DNA from: an uncultured Christensenella sp.
GTDB taxonomy: Bacteria; Bacillota; Clostridia; Christensenellales; UBA1750
Direction of reading: 5' to 3'
Length of the DNA stretch: 53,162 bases
NCBI GenBank assembly: GCA_905193155.1
Contig: CAJJNQ010000017.1
Span: 1-53,162, forward strand
In this document: one piece after another, positions 1 through 7,345 of the stretch
Numbering within the stretch: position 1 is the stretch's first letter
Layout of the letters: every line of letters starts with the position of its first letter
The notes under the pieces: model-generated
The model's database searches: none
Seen by the model: only the letters and a program-made list of their open reading frames with translations
Told to the model about the DNA's origin: nothing
Position numbers and translations under genes: made by a program

Positions 1-249
1 GGCGGCGTGAGCGCCGCCCGTCCCTGTCGGGGAGGAAGCGAGAGGGCCCACGGCCCTCTCGCGCTCTCCCGGGGCTGCACAAACCTTTCCTTGTGCGAAA
101 AGGAAAGGGGGAGAACGGAGAGCCGCCGCGCGCCCGGCGAAGACGGGCCGCCGGGGCGCGCGCAGCGCGCAACGGTGCTGTCCGCCGGATACGGCGGGCG
201 CGGCGGCTCGGGGAAGCGGTGCGCAGTCAGATGCCTGGGTGGAGAAGTC
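1..249. repeat. GC-rich intergenic element with several perfect hairpins
   Basis: No convincing gene is seen here. The stretch holds stacked inverted repeats: GGCGGCG/CGCCGCC at 1-17, an 11-bp perfect arm pair at 38-48 and 52-62 (loop CAC), CCTTTCC/GGAAAGG around 84-117, and further GC palindromes at about 122-175. Nothing resembles a Shine-Dalgarno-led start. It lies downstream of the minus-strand GNAT gene, so part of it could end that transcript, although no long T-tract follows the hairpins. Such multi-hairpin blocks resemble short dispersed palindromic repeats of Clostridia; this is inference. Confidence 0.5.
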
Positions 250-741
250 TTACAGCCGCTTTTCCAGCACGAACTTCGCCTGGGAGATATTCTGAGGATC
301 ATTGACGTGAACGACGTGAAAGCCGCAGGTATTGATGTAGAAACAGTGGTTGCGATAGGAGCGCGCAGGCGTTTCCGTGTGCCAGACGCGCACCTGCGGG
401 AACATCGCTTCCGCTTGGAACCAGGCGGCTTTTCCCAGCCCTTTGTGATGATGGGTCGGATCAATGAACAGGCAGCCCAGAATCCCATCATTTGCACAGT
501 CGGGGGAGAGAAAGAGAATGATGCAGCCGACAAGCTCCTGATCCAGCGCCAGCGCATAAGCGTATGCGCCTGATTCCAGTCCCCATTTGCGCAAAAAGCT
601 GCCGTCGTCGTAACCTTCCGGCCCGGCGTGTTCACAGCCTTGATAACGCACTGCGTCGTCGTCAAAGGCGCGGATCATGATTGCGGTCAGCGGCGAAATG
701 TGTTCTTCCCTGAGCGGGATAAAGTGGAGCTTCGGATTCAT
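250..741 (-). CDS. GNAT-family N-acetyltransferase
   Basis: A 163-residue protein that probably transfers an acetyl group from acetyl-CoA to a small molecule or peptide amine in the cytoplasm; the substrate is not predictable. The acetyl-CoA pyrophosphate-binding loop is visible as HHHKGLGKA at residues 97-105, after the strand GILGCLFIDP. The C-terminus has the usual YRNHCFYINTCGFHVV helix-strand pattern. Length is normal for single-domain GNATs. The start overlaps the stop of the upstream MerR gene (TGA/ATG overlap at 738-741), so the two are translationally coupled and the regulator probably senses a compound that this enzyme modifies. That functional link is inference. Confidence 0.85.
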   Translation of the reverse strand: MNPKLHFIPLREEHISPLTAIMIRAFDDDAVRYQGCEHAGPEGYDDGSFLRKWGLESGAYAYALALDQELVGCIILFLSPDCANDGILGCLFIDPTHHHKGLGKAAWFQAEAMFPQVRVWHTETPARSYRNHCFYINTCGFHVVHVNDPQNISQAKFVLEKRL

Positions 742-1418
742 TGAGATTCCCTCCTTTTTTGAATGGGCAGCAGCAGATCCAGCTGCCCGGTTTGCAGCCT
801 TCCCGCGGCGCGGTCTTGCAGATAGTTCAGATGCTCTTCCAGTGACCCGCCCATGATCTCTGTTCCATCGCTAGCCCAACGGATTTCCCAATCGGGACTT
901 TGTTCCGCCCAGCCGGCCAGCGCCGCCCATTCGTGAAAATCGCCCATCTTGATGGCGTGCGCGGCGGCGACTGTCAGTCGCGGCAGGGAAAGAATGCGAA
1001 CATCCTGTGGCAGGGAGGGCATCGGCGGGATGCTGTTTTCCCGAGGAAGCAGCGGAACCGATTCTTTCCATCCTTCAGAGCCCGAAACGGAAACCTTCTC
1101 CTGCAAATAGCGCAGCAGACGGCGCACGGCGGTTAGCTGATCGATTTCTGCATCCATTTCGGCAATGCGGCGGCGGAAAATCTCGATGGCTTCGCGCGTG
1201 TCCTCTCCGCGCAGCAGTACGGCAATATCCCGGAGCGGAATGCGCACGCTGCGCAGAAAAAGGATCTGTTCGATACGGCGCACCGTGTCTTCGTCATAGA
1301 CGCAATAGGCGTAGCCCTCGATCCGTCGGCTGTGGATCAGCTCCATTTCTTCGTAATAGCGCAGTGCCCGCGTGGAAACTGACAGTGCGCGGGAAACCTG
1401 GCTGATGGTGTGCGTCAT
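738..1418 (-). CDS. MerR-family transcriptional regulator
   Basis: A 226-residue regulator. Residues 1-70 form the MerR winged helix (ISQVSRALSVSTRALRYYEE, then the wing around AYCVYDEDTVRRI). Residues about 70-115 are the dimerising antiparallel helix (REAIEIFRRRIAEMDAEIDQ). The C-terminal part from about residue 135 ends in QLDLLLPIQ, which looks like a GyrI/SRPBCC-like small-molecule-binding domain, as in BmrR-type regulators. It is first in a two-gene unit with the GNAT enzyme. Its own promoter has the 19-bp spacer typical of MerR targets (1451-1481), so autoregulation is likely. The ligand is unknown. Confidence 0.9.
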   Translation of the reverse strand: MTHTISQVSRALSVSTRALRYYEEMELIHSRRIEGYAYCVYDEDTVRRIEQILFLRSVRIPLRDIAVLLRGEDTREAIEIFRRRIAEMDAEIDQLTAVRRLLRYLQEKVSVSGSEGWKESVPLLPRENSIPPMPSLPQDVRILSLPRLTVAAAHAIKMGDFHEWAALAGWAEQSPDWEIRWASDGTEIMGGSLEEHLNYLQDRAAGRLQTGQLDLLLPIQKRRESQ

Positions 1419-1450
1419 GGCGTTGTGTCACTCTCTTTTTTCTGACTCTT

Positions 1451-1481
1451 AGTATAAACGGCGACGCCGCGTCAAAGTCAA
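1451..1481 (-). promoter_or_regulatory. MerR-type promoter with 19-bp spacer and dyad
   Basis: Read on the minus strand: TTGACT (1476-1481), a 19-bp spacer, TATACT (1451-1456). Inside the spacer is the palindrome GACGCGGCGTC (1463-1473). Over-long spacers with an internal dyad are the hallmark of promoters that MerR proteins untwist. It lies 33 bp upstream of the merR start. Confidence 0.7.
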
Positions 1482-1626
1482 CCGGTTTTGAGTTGAATTT
1501 GACAAAAAATACCGCTGACCCTTTTTTGGCGAAGGAAAAGCGCGGTGTCTTGCTTTGCCAGCATGGAGAAAAGAACGCGCCGCATACTAAAAACGAAAAT
1601 GGAGTGCGGAAAGGAGAAAGCGGAAA

Positions 1627-2874
1627 ATGGCGCAGTATATTCTGAAAAAAAGCCCGGCGCTTTGCGGCGAAGCGTTCGTGCAGCGGTCGAAAAACGCGGT
1701 GCTGCCCATGATGGCCTGCTGCCTGATGACACAAGAACCCATCGAGCTTTTCAATGTGCCGCAGCTGACGGACGTAGACTGCATGGCGGCACTGCTGACC
1801 GACTTGGGTGCGAAGGTGACACGGCAGAGAGAAGATGTGACGCTGTGCGGCGAAAATCTTTCCTCGTGGCAGACCGATGCGCGCTGGGTGGAGCGGATGC
1901 GCGCCTCCGTGCTGGCGATGGGGCCGCTGCTGGCGCGCTGCGGCCGGGCGCGGATGCACTTCCCCGGCGGTTGCGCCATTGGATCGCGCCCCATTGACCT
2001 GCATCTAAAGGGCTTTGCTGCGATGGGCGCGAGAATCGAGCTGGATCAAGGCTGCATCGAGGCGCGGGTGGACGCGCTGCACGGGGCGGAAATCTATCTT
2101 GACTTTCCCTCTGTGGGCGCGACGGAAAACCTGATGATGGCGGCGGCGCTGGCAAACGGCACCACGGTGCTTGAAAACGCCGCCAAGGAGCCGGAGATTG
2201 TCGACCTTGCGGGGCTGCTCATGCGCATGGGCGCAAAAATCGACGGCGCGGGGCAGAGCCGGGTGCGGATTGAAGGGCGCAGCGCGCTCCATGGCGCATC
2301 CTATACGCCCATGGCCGACCGCATTGAGGCGGGGACGCTGATGCTCTGCACCGCAGCGACGGGGGGCGACGTGCTGCTGCGCGGCGCGGAGGAGGGCGCG
2401 CTTCAAGCCGTGACGGCGAAGCTGCGCGAGTGCGGCGCGGAGGTAACGGGCGATGCGTCGGGTTTGCGCGTGCGTGGGGGCAGACTGCGCGGCGTGGATG
2501 TGGAGACGCTGGTCTATCCCGGCTTCCCGACCGATTTGCAGGCTCCGATGATGGCGCTGCTCTGCCGCGCGGAAGGCACGTCCATCCTCACCGAGCACAT
2601 CTTTGAGAACCGCTTTATGCAAGTGCCGCAGCTGCGCAAAATGGGTGCGTCCATTGCGGTGCGCGGGCGGAACGCCATCGTGCGGGGGGTGATGGCGCTG
2701 CACGGCGCGCGCGTAGCGGCGACCGATCTGCGCGCGGGCGCAGCACTGGTGCTGGCGGGGCTGACAGCAGAGGGGCACACCACCGTGACGGACGTATCGC
2801 ACATCGAACGCGGCTATGTCGATCTGGCGGGCAAACTGAATGCGTTGGGGGCGCAGGTGGTGCGGCAGGAATGA
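1627..2874 (+). CDS. murA: UDP-N-acetylglucosamine 1-carboxyvinyltransferase
   Basis: A 415-residue cytoplasmic enzyme that moves enolpyruvate from PEP to UDP-GlcNAc, the first committed step of peptidoglycan synthesis. The signature residues are present: K22-N23 in RSKNAVLP, R92, and the catalytic Cys116 in PGGCAIGSRPIDLH, the residue alkylated by fosfomycin in this family. Repeated inside-out alpha/beta folds run the full usual length. A GGAGAAAG ribosome site precedes the ATG. It is followed by spoIID and a spoIIQ-like gene, the same order as murAA-spoIID-spoIIQ in Bacillus subtilis. The gene probably contributes both to vegetative wall growth and to cortex supply. Confidence 0.97.
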   Translation: MAQYILKKSPALCGEAFVQRSKNAVLPMMACCLMTQEPIELFNVPQLTDVDCMAALLTDLGAKVTRQREDVTLCGENLSSWQTDARWVERMRASVLAMGPLLARCGRARMHFPGGCAIGSRPIDLHLKGFAAMGARIELDQGCIEARVDALHGAEIYLDFPSVGATENLMMAAALANGTTVLENAAKEPEIVDLAGLLMRMGAKIDGAGQSRVRIEGRSALHGASYTPMADRIEAGTLMLCTAATGGDVLLRGAEEGALQAVTAKLRECGAEVTGDASGLRVRGGRLRGVDVETLVYPGFPTDLQAPMMALLCRAEGTSILTEHIFENRFMQVPQLRKMGASIAVRGRNAIVRGVMALHGARVAATDLRAGAALVLAGLTAEGHTTVTDVSHIERGYVDLAGKLNALGAQVVRQE

Positions 2875-2924
2875 GCGAAAGCGGGTGCGCGTATACTCTC
2901 CTTTGAAGAGGGGAGGGAGCGGCT

Positions 2925-3980
2925 TTGCGCAGATTGATCGGCATCGCGCTGCTGCTGGCCTTCGCCGTGGGGCTGGTGCTGTCTGGCGGGCGGGACGACA
3001 AAATGCCGGCGCCCTCTGCGCAGGTAAGAGATACGGCGGATCCGCAGAACCGGGATCGGATCTGCGTGGAGATCGTGCGCCCTGCGGCAGCATCTGCCGA
3101 GACGGCGGTTGTGCAGACGAAACCGGTGATCCTTAACGTCTGCGATGAGGGGCGCATGGAGCGCGTCGCTTTGGAGGACTATCTGGTGAGTGTGTTGGCG
3201 GGAGAAATGCCTGCCTCTTACCCCATGGAGGCGCTCAAGGCGCAGGCGATTGCCGCGCGCAGCTATATCGTCTGGAAGCTGCCGCGGTTCGGCGGCAGCG
3301 GCTGTTCCCGTGGGGCGCAGGCCGATGTCTGCACCGATTCCAAGCACTGCATGGCCTATCGTTCCGATGCGCAGATGCGGGAGGGTTGGGGCGAAAGCTA
3401 TGAGGAAAAGCACGAAAAGCTGCTCCGGGCCGTACAGGAAACCGCCGGACAGATTCTGCTCTACGACGGCCGTCCGGCGCAGGCGCTGTTCCACGCTGCG
3501 TCGGGCGGACGAACCGAGGACGCGCAGGAGGTCTGGGGCACGGCGTATCCGTATTTGCAATCGGTGGAGAGCGAGGGCGAGCAGGGGCAGACGGCACAGG
3601 TGCGCTTGAGCAAAAGCAAGCTGGCGCAAAAGCTCAATGCGGCTTTTGAAGGCGCAGGACTGACGGCGGCGAACATCGAGCGGCAGTTCAGCATCCGCAG
3701 CGTGACGGGCAGTGGGCGAGCGGACGCGGTGCGCGTCGGGCGCGTGACGGCCACGGGCAAGGCGGTGCGCGCGGCGCTGGGGCTGCGGTCGGCGGGTTTT
3801 ACGATTGCCTTTGAAGGAGACGACGCGATTTTGACCACGAACGGCTTCGGTCACGGCGTGGGACTGAGCCAGGAGGGCGCGCAGAACATGGCTGAAAACG
3901 GCGCAGACTGCGAAGAGATCCTGCTGCATTATTATACCGGTGTGACCATCGGCTCCATACAGGAGATCTCCGGCGCATAG
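2925..3980 (+). CDS. spoIID: Stage II sporulation protein D (SpoIID/LytB domain)
   Basis: A 351-residue secreted or membrane-anchored lytic transglycosylase of the engulfment (DMP) machinery, cleaving glycan strands during forespore engulfment. Residues 4-20 form one hydrophobic anchor. The SpoIID domain begins at about residue 82 with LEDYLVSVLAGEMP, where E94 corresponds to the catalytic Glu, followed by EALKAQAIAARSYIVW. The tail keeps the NGFGHGVGLSQEGAQ motif near the C-terminus. The start is TTG at 2925, chosen for the GGGAGGGAG ribosome site 5 nt upstream and because the anchor follows at once. Position between murA and the M23 gene supports the call. Confidence 0.95.
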   Translation: MRRLIGIALLLAFAVGLVLSGGRDDKMPAPSAQVRDTADPQNRDRICVEIVRPAAASAETAVVQTKPVILNVCDEGRMERVALEDYLVSVLAGEMPASYPMEALKAQAIAARSYIVWKLPRFGGSGCSRGAQADVCTDSKHCMAYRSDAQMREGWGESYEEKHEKLLRAVQETAGQILLYDGRPAQALFHAASGGRTEDAQEVWGTAYPYLQSVESEGEQGQTAQVRLSKSKLAQKLNAAFEGAGLTAANIERQFSIRSVTGSGRADAVRVGRVTATGKAVRAALGLRSAGFTIAFEGDDAILTTNGFGHGVGLSQEGAQNMAENGADCEEILLHYYTGVTIGSIQEISGA

Positions 3981-4029
3981 CGCGGCGCGCGGTGGGGAAA
4001 CCTACCCTCGAATGGGGAGGTGACGCACC

Positions 4030-4662
4030 GTGAAGCGATTGGAAAAACTCCGGGCGTTCTGGGAAAAACACGGCTATCTTTGCGTGCTTTCGGCTTGTTT
4101 TGTGTTGGTGATGACGACGGCGGTGCTGACGCGGAAGCCCGCGCCGCAGCCGGAAAGCCCGGAAACCACGCGCTATGTGCTGGAAAGCACAACGCCTACA
4201 CCGCGCCCTGCGTCGGTGCAGAAAACGGTGCGGCCCACCGCGACGGCGGCGGTTTTTGCGCTGCCCTGCGAGGGAAAAACCGGCATGGTCTATGCGCCGG
4301 ACCAATTGGTCTATCAGCAGACGCTGGGGGAATATGCCGTGCATGGCGGCGTAGACTATCTGGGACAGGAAGGCGGTGTGGTGCGTGCGGTGGAGAACGG
4401 TACGGTCACGCGCGTTTGGGACGACGCGCTGATGGGGCGCTGCGTGGAGATTTCTCACCGGGGCGGATATTTTTCGCTCTACGCCTCCTTGGGGGAAGAA
4501 GAAGTGGTGCAGGCGGACGAGGCCGTCTCCCGCGGGCAGATCATCGGCACGATGGGAACGTCCGCTGCGCAAGAGTGCGGCGAAGGGCCGCACCTGCACT
4601 TTGAGCTGCGTCGCCTGCGAGAAGCGCTCGATCCGCAAAAATATTTGAAAGATGCGTCGTAA
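4030..4662 (+). CDS. spoIIQ: M23-family protein, SpoIIQ-like
   Basis: A 210-residue single-pass protein with an LytM/M23 domain. Residues 16-34 are the membrane segment, 35-75 a Pro/Thr-rich linker, 80-200 the peptidase fold. Zinc ligands H105 and D109 (HGGVD) and H188/H190 (GPHLHFE) are present, but the catalytic His normally in the YxH/YAHL position is serine (YAS, S153). The domain may therefore bind zinc but be weak or inactive as an endopeptidase. In spore formers SpoIIQ on the forespore side pairs with SpoIIIAH to form the engulfment channel. The assignment rests on the murA-spoIID neighbourhood; a general M23 cell-wall protein is the alternative. GTG start with AATGGGGAGGTG upstream. 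Confidence 0.82.
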   Translation: MKRLEKLRAFWEKHGYLCVLSACFVLVMTTAVLTRKPAPQPESPETTRYVLESTTPTPRPASVQKTVRPTATAAVFALPCEGKTGMVYAPDQLVYQQTLGEYAVHGGVDYLGQEGGVVRAVENGTVTRVWDDALMGRCVEISHRGGYFSLYASLGEEEVVQADEAVSRGQIIGTMGTSAAQECGEGPHLHFELRRLREALDPQKYLKDAS

Positions 4663-4732
4663 ACTCTGTTTCAGGGGGATAAAAACCGGGTATCTATAAG
4701 ACAACAAACGAAAAACGAGGAGGCCACTTTCC

Positions 4733-4867
4733 ATGAGCAAGGTTTATGTCTGCGATGTTTGCGGTTATGTTTACGACGGTGATGTTCCCTTCGATCAGCT
4801 GCCCGAGGATTGGGTCTGCCCGCTCTGCGGCGTGGGCAAGGACGAGTTCACCGAGCAGGATCAGTGA
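4733..4867 (+). CDS. Short-form rubredoxin
   Basis: A 44-residue one-iron electron carrier. The two CxxC knuckles are C7-x2-C10 (CDVCGYVYDG) and C29-x2-C32 (EDWVCPLCGVGKDEF), the classic Fe(Cys)4 site. It is about eight residues shorter than free-standing clostridial rubredoxins because the loop after GYVYDG is cut down, as in rubredoxin domains fused to flavoproteins or rubrerythrins. A strong AACGAGGAGG ribosome site precedes the ATG. A 70-bp gap separates it from the M23 gene. It probably passes electrons to oxygen- or peroxide-detoxifying enzymes, but no partner is encoded in the window. Confidence 0.93.
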   Translation: MSKVYVCDVCGYVYDGDVPFDQLPEDWVCPLCGVGKDEFTEQDQ

Positions 4868-4908
4868 AAACTTTAGCTGAACCATAGCACTGGAGTTATA
4901 AAACAGTG

Positions 4909-4950
4909 AACCCTCCGTATGGGATGAGAGCATACGGAGGGTTTATTTAT
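4909..4950 (+). terminator. Rho-independent terminator after rubredoxin
   Basis: A 13-bp perfect stem (arms 4909-4921 and 4931-4943; loop GGATGAGAG) is followed by TTTATTTAT. It ends the murA-spoIID-M23-rubredoxin region and also abuts the stop of the convergent minus-strand gene, so it may work in both directions. Confidence 0.9.
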
Positions 4951-5288
4951 ATTCCGAAGAAGCGGCTTTCACAGAGCGTTCGGTTCGTCGAAGCGGTGCT
5001 TCTGAATTTTTTACTTCTAATGATGATGTGTTTAACAACACCGTTAGGATCGCAGTAAACGATGGGAGAATTGGCAGAATCCGGCTCCCGGATATCGCCC
5101 CACATTCCCAACAGACAGCCGTTGGGTTCGCCAAAATCTTCCATTAATAGCGTGTTCTTGTATCCTCGCAATTGCTTTGCGGCATCCTCCCCGCGCTGGT
5201 TTTTGCAGGGATAGCCGCAGGATCGGACGGTTAGGCGCCGTGCTGCAATAAAAAGAATTGGAATAAGGAACTTGATCTTCTTTTTCAT
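4947..5288 (-). CDS. Small putative secreted protein of unknown function
   Basis: A 113-residue reading frame. The N-terminus MKKKIKFLIPILFIAARRL looks like a signal peptide, but the hydrophobic run is cut short by RRLTVRSCG where a lipobox would be expected. The C-terminal half (LLMEDFGEPNGCLLGMWGDI, then SPIVYCDPNGVVKHIIIR) has the strand-turn pattern of SmpA/BLIP-like small lipoproteins that carry a GEPxG element. Function is unknown. It is AT-richer than its neighbours. A small deletion or frameshift near the signal peptide is possible, so the gene may be decaying. Confidence 0.5.
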   Translation of the reverse strand: MKKKIKFLIPILFIAARRLTVRSCGYPCKNQRGEDAAKQLRGYKNTLLMEDFGEPNGCLLGMWGDIREPDSANSPIVYCDPNGVVKHIIIRSKKFRSTASTNRTLCESRFFGI

Positions 5289-5437
5289 ATACCGTATCCT
5301 CTGTTCCGTTTGATTTGTTCAAGGAAAATATATCATAGAAAAAAAGAAAACGATCTGTTACGCAGGAAAAGCTCGAAACTTTTTACCCCGCAAAGCGACG
5401 GATCATGCAGCGAAACGCGGGGTTGGAACGATTTGTT

Positions 5438-5466
5438 TTGACAGAAAAAGCTTGCCCGTGTAGACT
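5438..5466 (+). promoter_or_regulatory. SigA-type promoter of the DUF975 gene
   Basis: TTGACA (5438-5443), 17-bp spacer, TAGACT (5461-5466). The transcript start would lie near 5473, about 48 nt before the ATG, with GGAGGAAACGG as the ribosome site. Confidence 0.8.
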
Positions 5467-5520
5467 GTTCTTAGTTAGGAAAAGGCGGAGCGTTTACCGC
5501 CACGGAGGAGGAAACGGAAA

Positions 5521-6279
5521 ATGTGGTCAAGAAGCACTTTGAAACAGAACGCCAAGAACGTGCTGCGCGGCAATTATTGGATGGCCTTTTTGGTCTGCCT
5601 GCTGGCGAGCGTGCTCACCGGCGGCCTTTCTGCCGGCGGCAGCGGAGCACGGGTCAATTATAACGTGACGGACACGGATTTGACGCAGCTGATGAACGGG
5701 CAGGTCGATCCTACGCTGATTGCCGCAGCGATCGGCGTGGCCTCCATGGCGGCGGCTTTCGGACTGGTAATCGGTTTAGCGTTCAATTTCTTCGTCTACG
5801 GTCCGATCAAAATCGGTCAGATGCGCTATTTTCTGGAGAGCCGGGAAAGCGGGTCTTCCGTCAGCCAGCTCTTTTACGGCTTTAAGGGCGAGTACATCAA
5901 GAACGCTGCGGCGATGTTCCTGACCGATCTGTTCACGGCGCTTTGGAGCCTGCTGTTCATCATTCCCGGCATTGTCAAATCGCTGGCCTGGTCGCAGGTG
6001 CCCTATCTGCTGGCGGAAAACCCCGGCATGAGCGGCAAGCGCGCCCGCGAACTTTCCGATCAGATGACCATGGGGCATAAGTGGGATCTGTTTGTGCTGG
6101 GGCTGTCGTTTATCGGCTGGAATCTGCTGGGTGCTTTGGCCTGCGGCGTGGGCGTGCTGTTTGTTGCGCCCTATGTGCAGGCGACCTATGCAGAGGCTTA
6201 TGCGTTTCTGCGCGCGCAGGCGCTGGAAAAGGGATTGGCCCTGCCCGGCGAGTTCCCCGGCCTTGCTCAGCAGCGCTAA
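5521..6279 (+). CDS. DUF975-family integral membrane protein
   Basis: A 252-residue polytopic protein of the DUF975 family common in Firmicutes. The start SRSTLKQNAKNVLRGNYWMA is the family's amphipathic entry motif. Hydrophobic segments lie at about residues 20-38, 62-90, 135-165 and 185-225; LLFIIPGIVKSLAWSQVPYL is a conserved internal motif. Molecular function is not known; related proteins are thought to sit in the cytoplasmic membrane. It is transcribed alone, with its own promoter and terminator. The short gap between TM1 and TM2 carries a Gly-rich outer loop. Confidence 0.85.
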   Translation: MWSRSTLKQNAKNVLRGNYWMAFLVCLLASVLTGGLSAGGSGARVNYNVTDTDLTQLMNGQVDPTLIAAAIGVASMAAAFGLVIGLAFNFFVYGPIKIGQMRYFLESRESGSSVSQLFYGFKGEYIKNAAAMFLTDLFTALWSLLFIIPGIVKSLAWSQVPYLLAENPGMSGKRARELSDQMTMGHKWDLFVLGLSFIGWNLLGALACGVGVLFVAPYVQATYAEAYAFLRAQALEKGLALPGEFPGLAQQR

Positions 6280-6288
6280 AAGGATGAA

Positions 6289-6340
6289 CCGCGAAGCCCG
6301 CGCGGCGGTTTGCTGTGCGGGCTTCGCGGCGCTTTTTCTT
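6289..6340 (+). terminator. Rho-independent terminator
   Basis: A 13-bp GC-rich stem (6289-6301 with 6317-6329) followed by GCTTTTTCTT. The T-tract runs directly into the -35 box of the next promoter. Confidence 0.9.
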
Positions 6341-6368
6341 GACAAAGGTCTTAAGTTGGGTGTAAAGT
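6339..6368 (+). promoter_or_regulatory. Promoter of the MBL-fold gene
   Basis: TTGACA (6339-6344), 18-bp spacer, TAAAGT (6363-6368). The -10 is a 4/6 match. The predicted start near 6375 falls inside the cre box that follows. Confidence 0.65.
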
Positions 6369-6373
6369 ATTTG

Positions 6374-6387
6374 TGTAATCGTTTACA
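6374..6387 (+). promoter_or_regulatory. CcpA-type cre box
   Basis: TGTAATCGTTTACA matches the cre consensus TGWAANCGNTNWCA at every defined position and sits in the larger dyad GTGTAATCGTTTACAC (6373-6388). It overlaps the predicted transcription start, a position where CcpA or another LacI-family protein would repress. It lies 29 nt before the MBL-fold ATG. Confidence 0.8.
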
Positions 6388-6415
6388 CAAAGAAACCGAA
6401 GAAGGAGTGGACAAT

Positions 6416-7282
6416 ATGGCAACCAAAGCGCTTCCTGTTGTGGAAATTGCAAAGGACACCTATGAAATCGACGAATTCGACTGCGGCTCGATCTTCGTGC
6501 TGGTGGGCGCGGACAAGGCGATGGTCATCGATACCGGCAGCGGCATCGGCGATCTGCGCGGCGTGATCGCGAACATCACCGATAAGCCCATCGTGTTGGT
6601 CATCACCCATGCGCACGGCGACCACGTCGGCGGTCTGGGTTGGTTTGACGATTATTACATGAACAAGGAAGACGTCGGCAAGTATGCGATGGAGGGCGTG
6701 GACTTCCGCCGCCAGTATGCCGGCTTTATCGCCCAGCGCTCCGGCAAGGAATACGCCTATAACGTCGAGGAGGATATCCGCCCCTGGCCCGCAGATGCCA
6801 ACCCCGTCCGCCACGATCTGGAGGATGGACAGACCTTTGACCTGGGCGGCGGCCGCATCGTCACCGCCATGCGCGCGCCCGGCCACACCCCCGGCTCCAT
6901 GGTGCTGATCGACCCCACCACCCGCATCCTGTTTGCGGGCGACGCCTGCAACTGCAATACGCTGTTCGGCTCGCTCCCCGGCGATCCCACCTTTGTCAGC
7001 GTGGAAACCGCGGGCAAGGCGCTCAAGGACATCTACGCCCTCAAGGGCAAGATGTGGGATAAGTGCTACAACGGCCACCACGACTTCCGCCCGCTGGGCG
7101 CGCCGCTGGCCGACGACGTCATGCCCAACCTGATCGACCTGTGCGACCAGCTGGTCTCCGGCAACTACGAGGCCAAGACCGTTCCCGGTATGTTCCCCAA
7201 TATGCCGGAGCGCACGGTTGTGACCAAGGGCACCGTCATGGTCACCTTCAAGGAAGGCGGCATCCACGAGCCCAAGAAGTAA
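6416..7282 (+). CDS. MBL-fold metallo-hydrolase
   Basis: A 288-residue cytoplasmic hydrolase with the metallo-beta-lactamase fold. The binuclear metal site is seen as THAHGDH at residues 64-70 (H65, H67, D69, H70), a later His in APGHTPGS, Asp in LFAGDACN and His in YNGHHDF. The substrate is unknown; glyoxalase II-like thioesters or lactones are typical. The ATG at 6416 is chosen because GAAGGAGTGG lies 6 nt upstream, while any longer frame would run through the previous gene's terminator and this promoter. The cre box predicts repression while preferred sugars are available. Strong hairpin terminators flank the gene on both sides. Confidence 0.92.
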   Translation: MATKALPVVEIAKDTYEIDEFDCGSIFVLVGADKAMVIDTGSGIGDLRGVIANITDKPIVLVITHAHGDHVGGLGWFDDYYMNKEDVGKYAMEGVDFRRQYAGFIAQRSGKEYAYNVEEDIRPWPADANPVRHDLEDGQTFDLGGGRIVTAMRAPGHTPGSMVLIDPTTRILFAGDACNCNTLFGSLPGDPTFVSVETAGKALKDIYALKGKMWDKCYNGHHDFRPLGAPLADDVMPNLIDLCDQLVSGNYEAKTVPGMFPNMPERTVVTKGTVMVTFKEGGIHEPKK

Positions 7283-7293
7283 TTCCCGATAAT

Positions 7294-7332
7294 AGAAGAA
7301 GCGTCCGGAAAGAGTTTCCGGACGCTTCTTTG
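7294..7332. terminator. Bidirectional terminator
   Basis: Long stem AGAAGCGTCCGGAAA / TTTCCGGACGCTTCT (about 7296-7329) with A-rich and T-rich flanks. It separates the MBL gene from the convergent 4Fe-4S gene and can serve both. Confidence 0.88.
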
Positions 7333-7345
7333 CAGTTCGGGAAGG

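Noticed and set aside
7..573. 188-codon frame at the window start
   Set aside because: Runs through the hairpin-rich block into the antisense of the GNAT gene; no ribosome site and biased composition.
5044..5322. Alternative 92-codon minus-strand frame
   Set aside because: It overlaps the 113-codon frame, which has a signal-like N-terminus and a GEPxG pattern; this one has neither.
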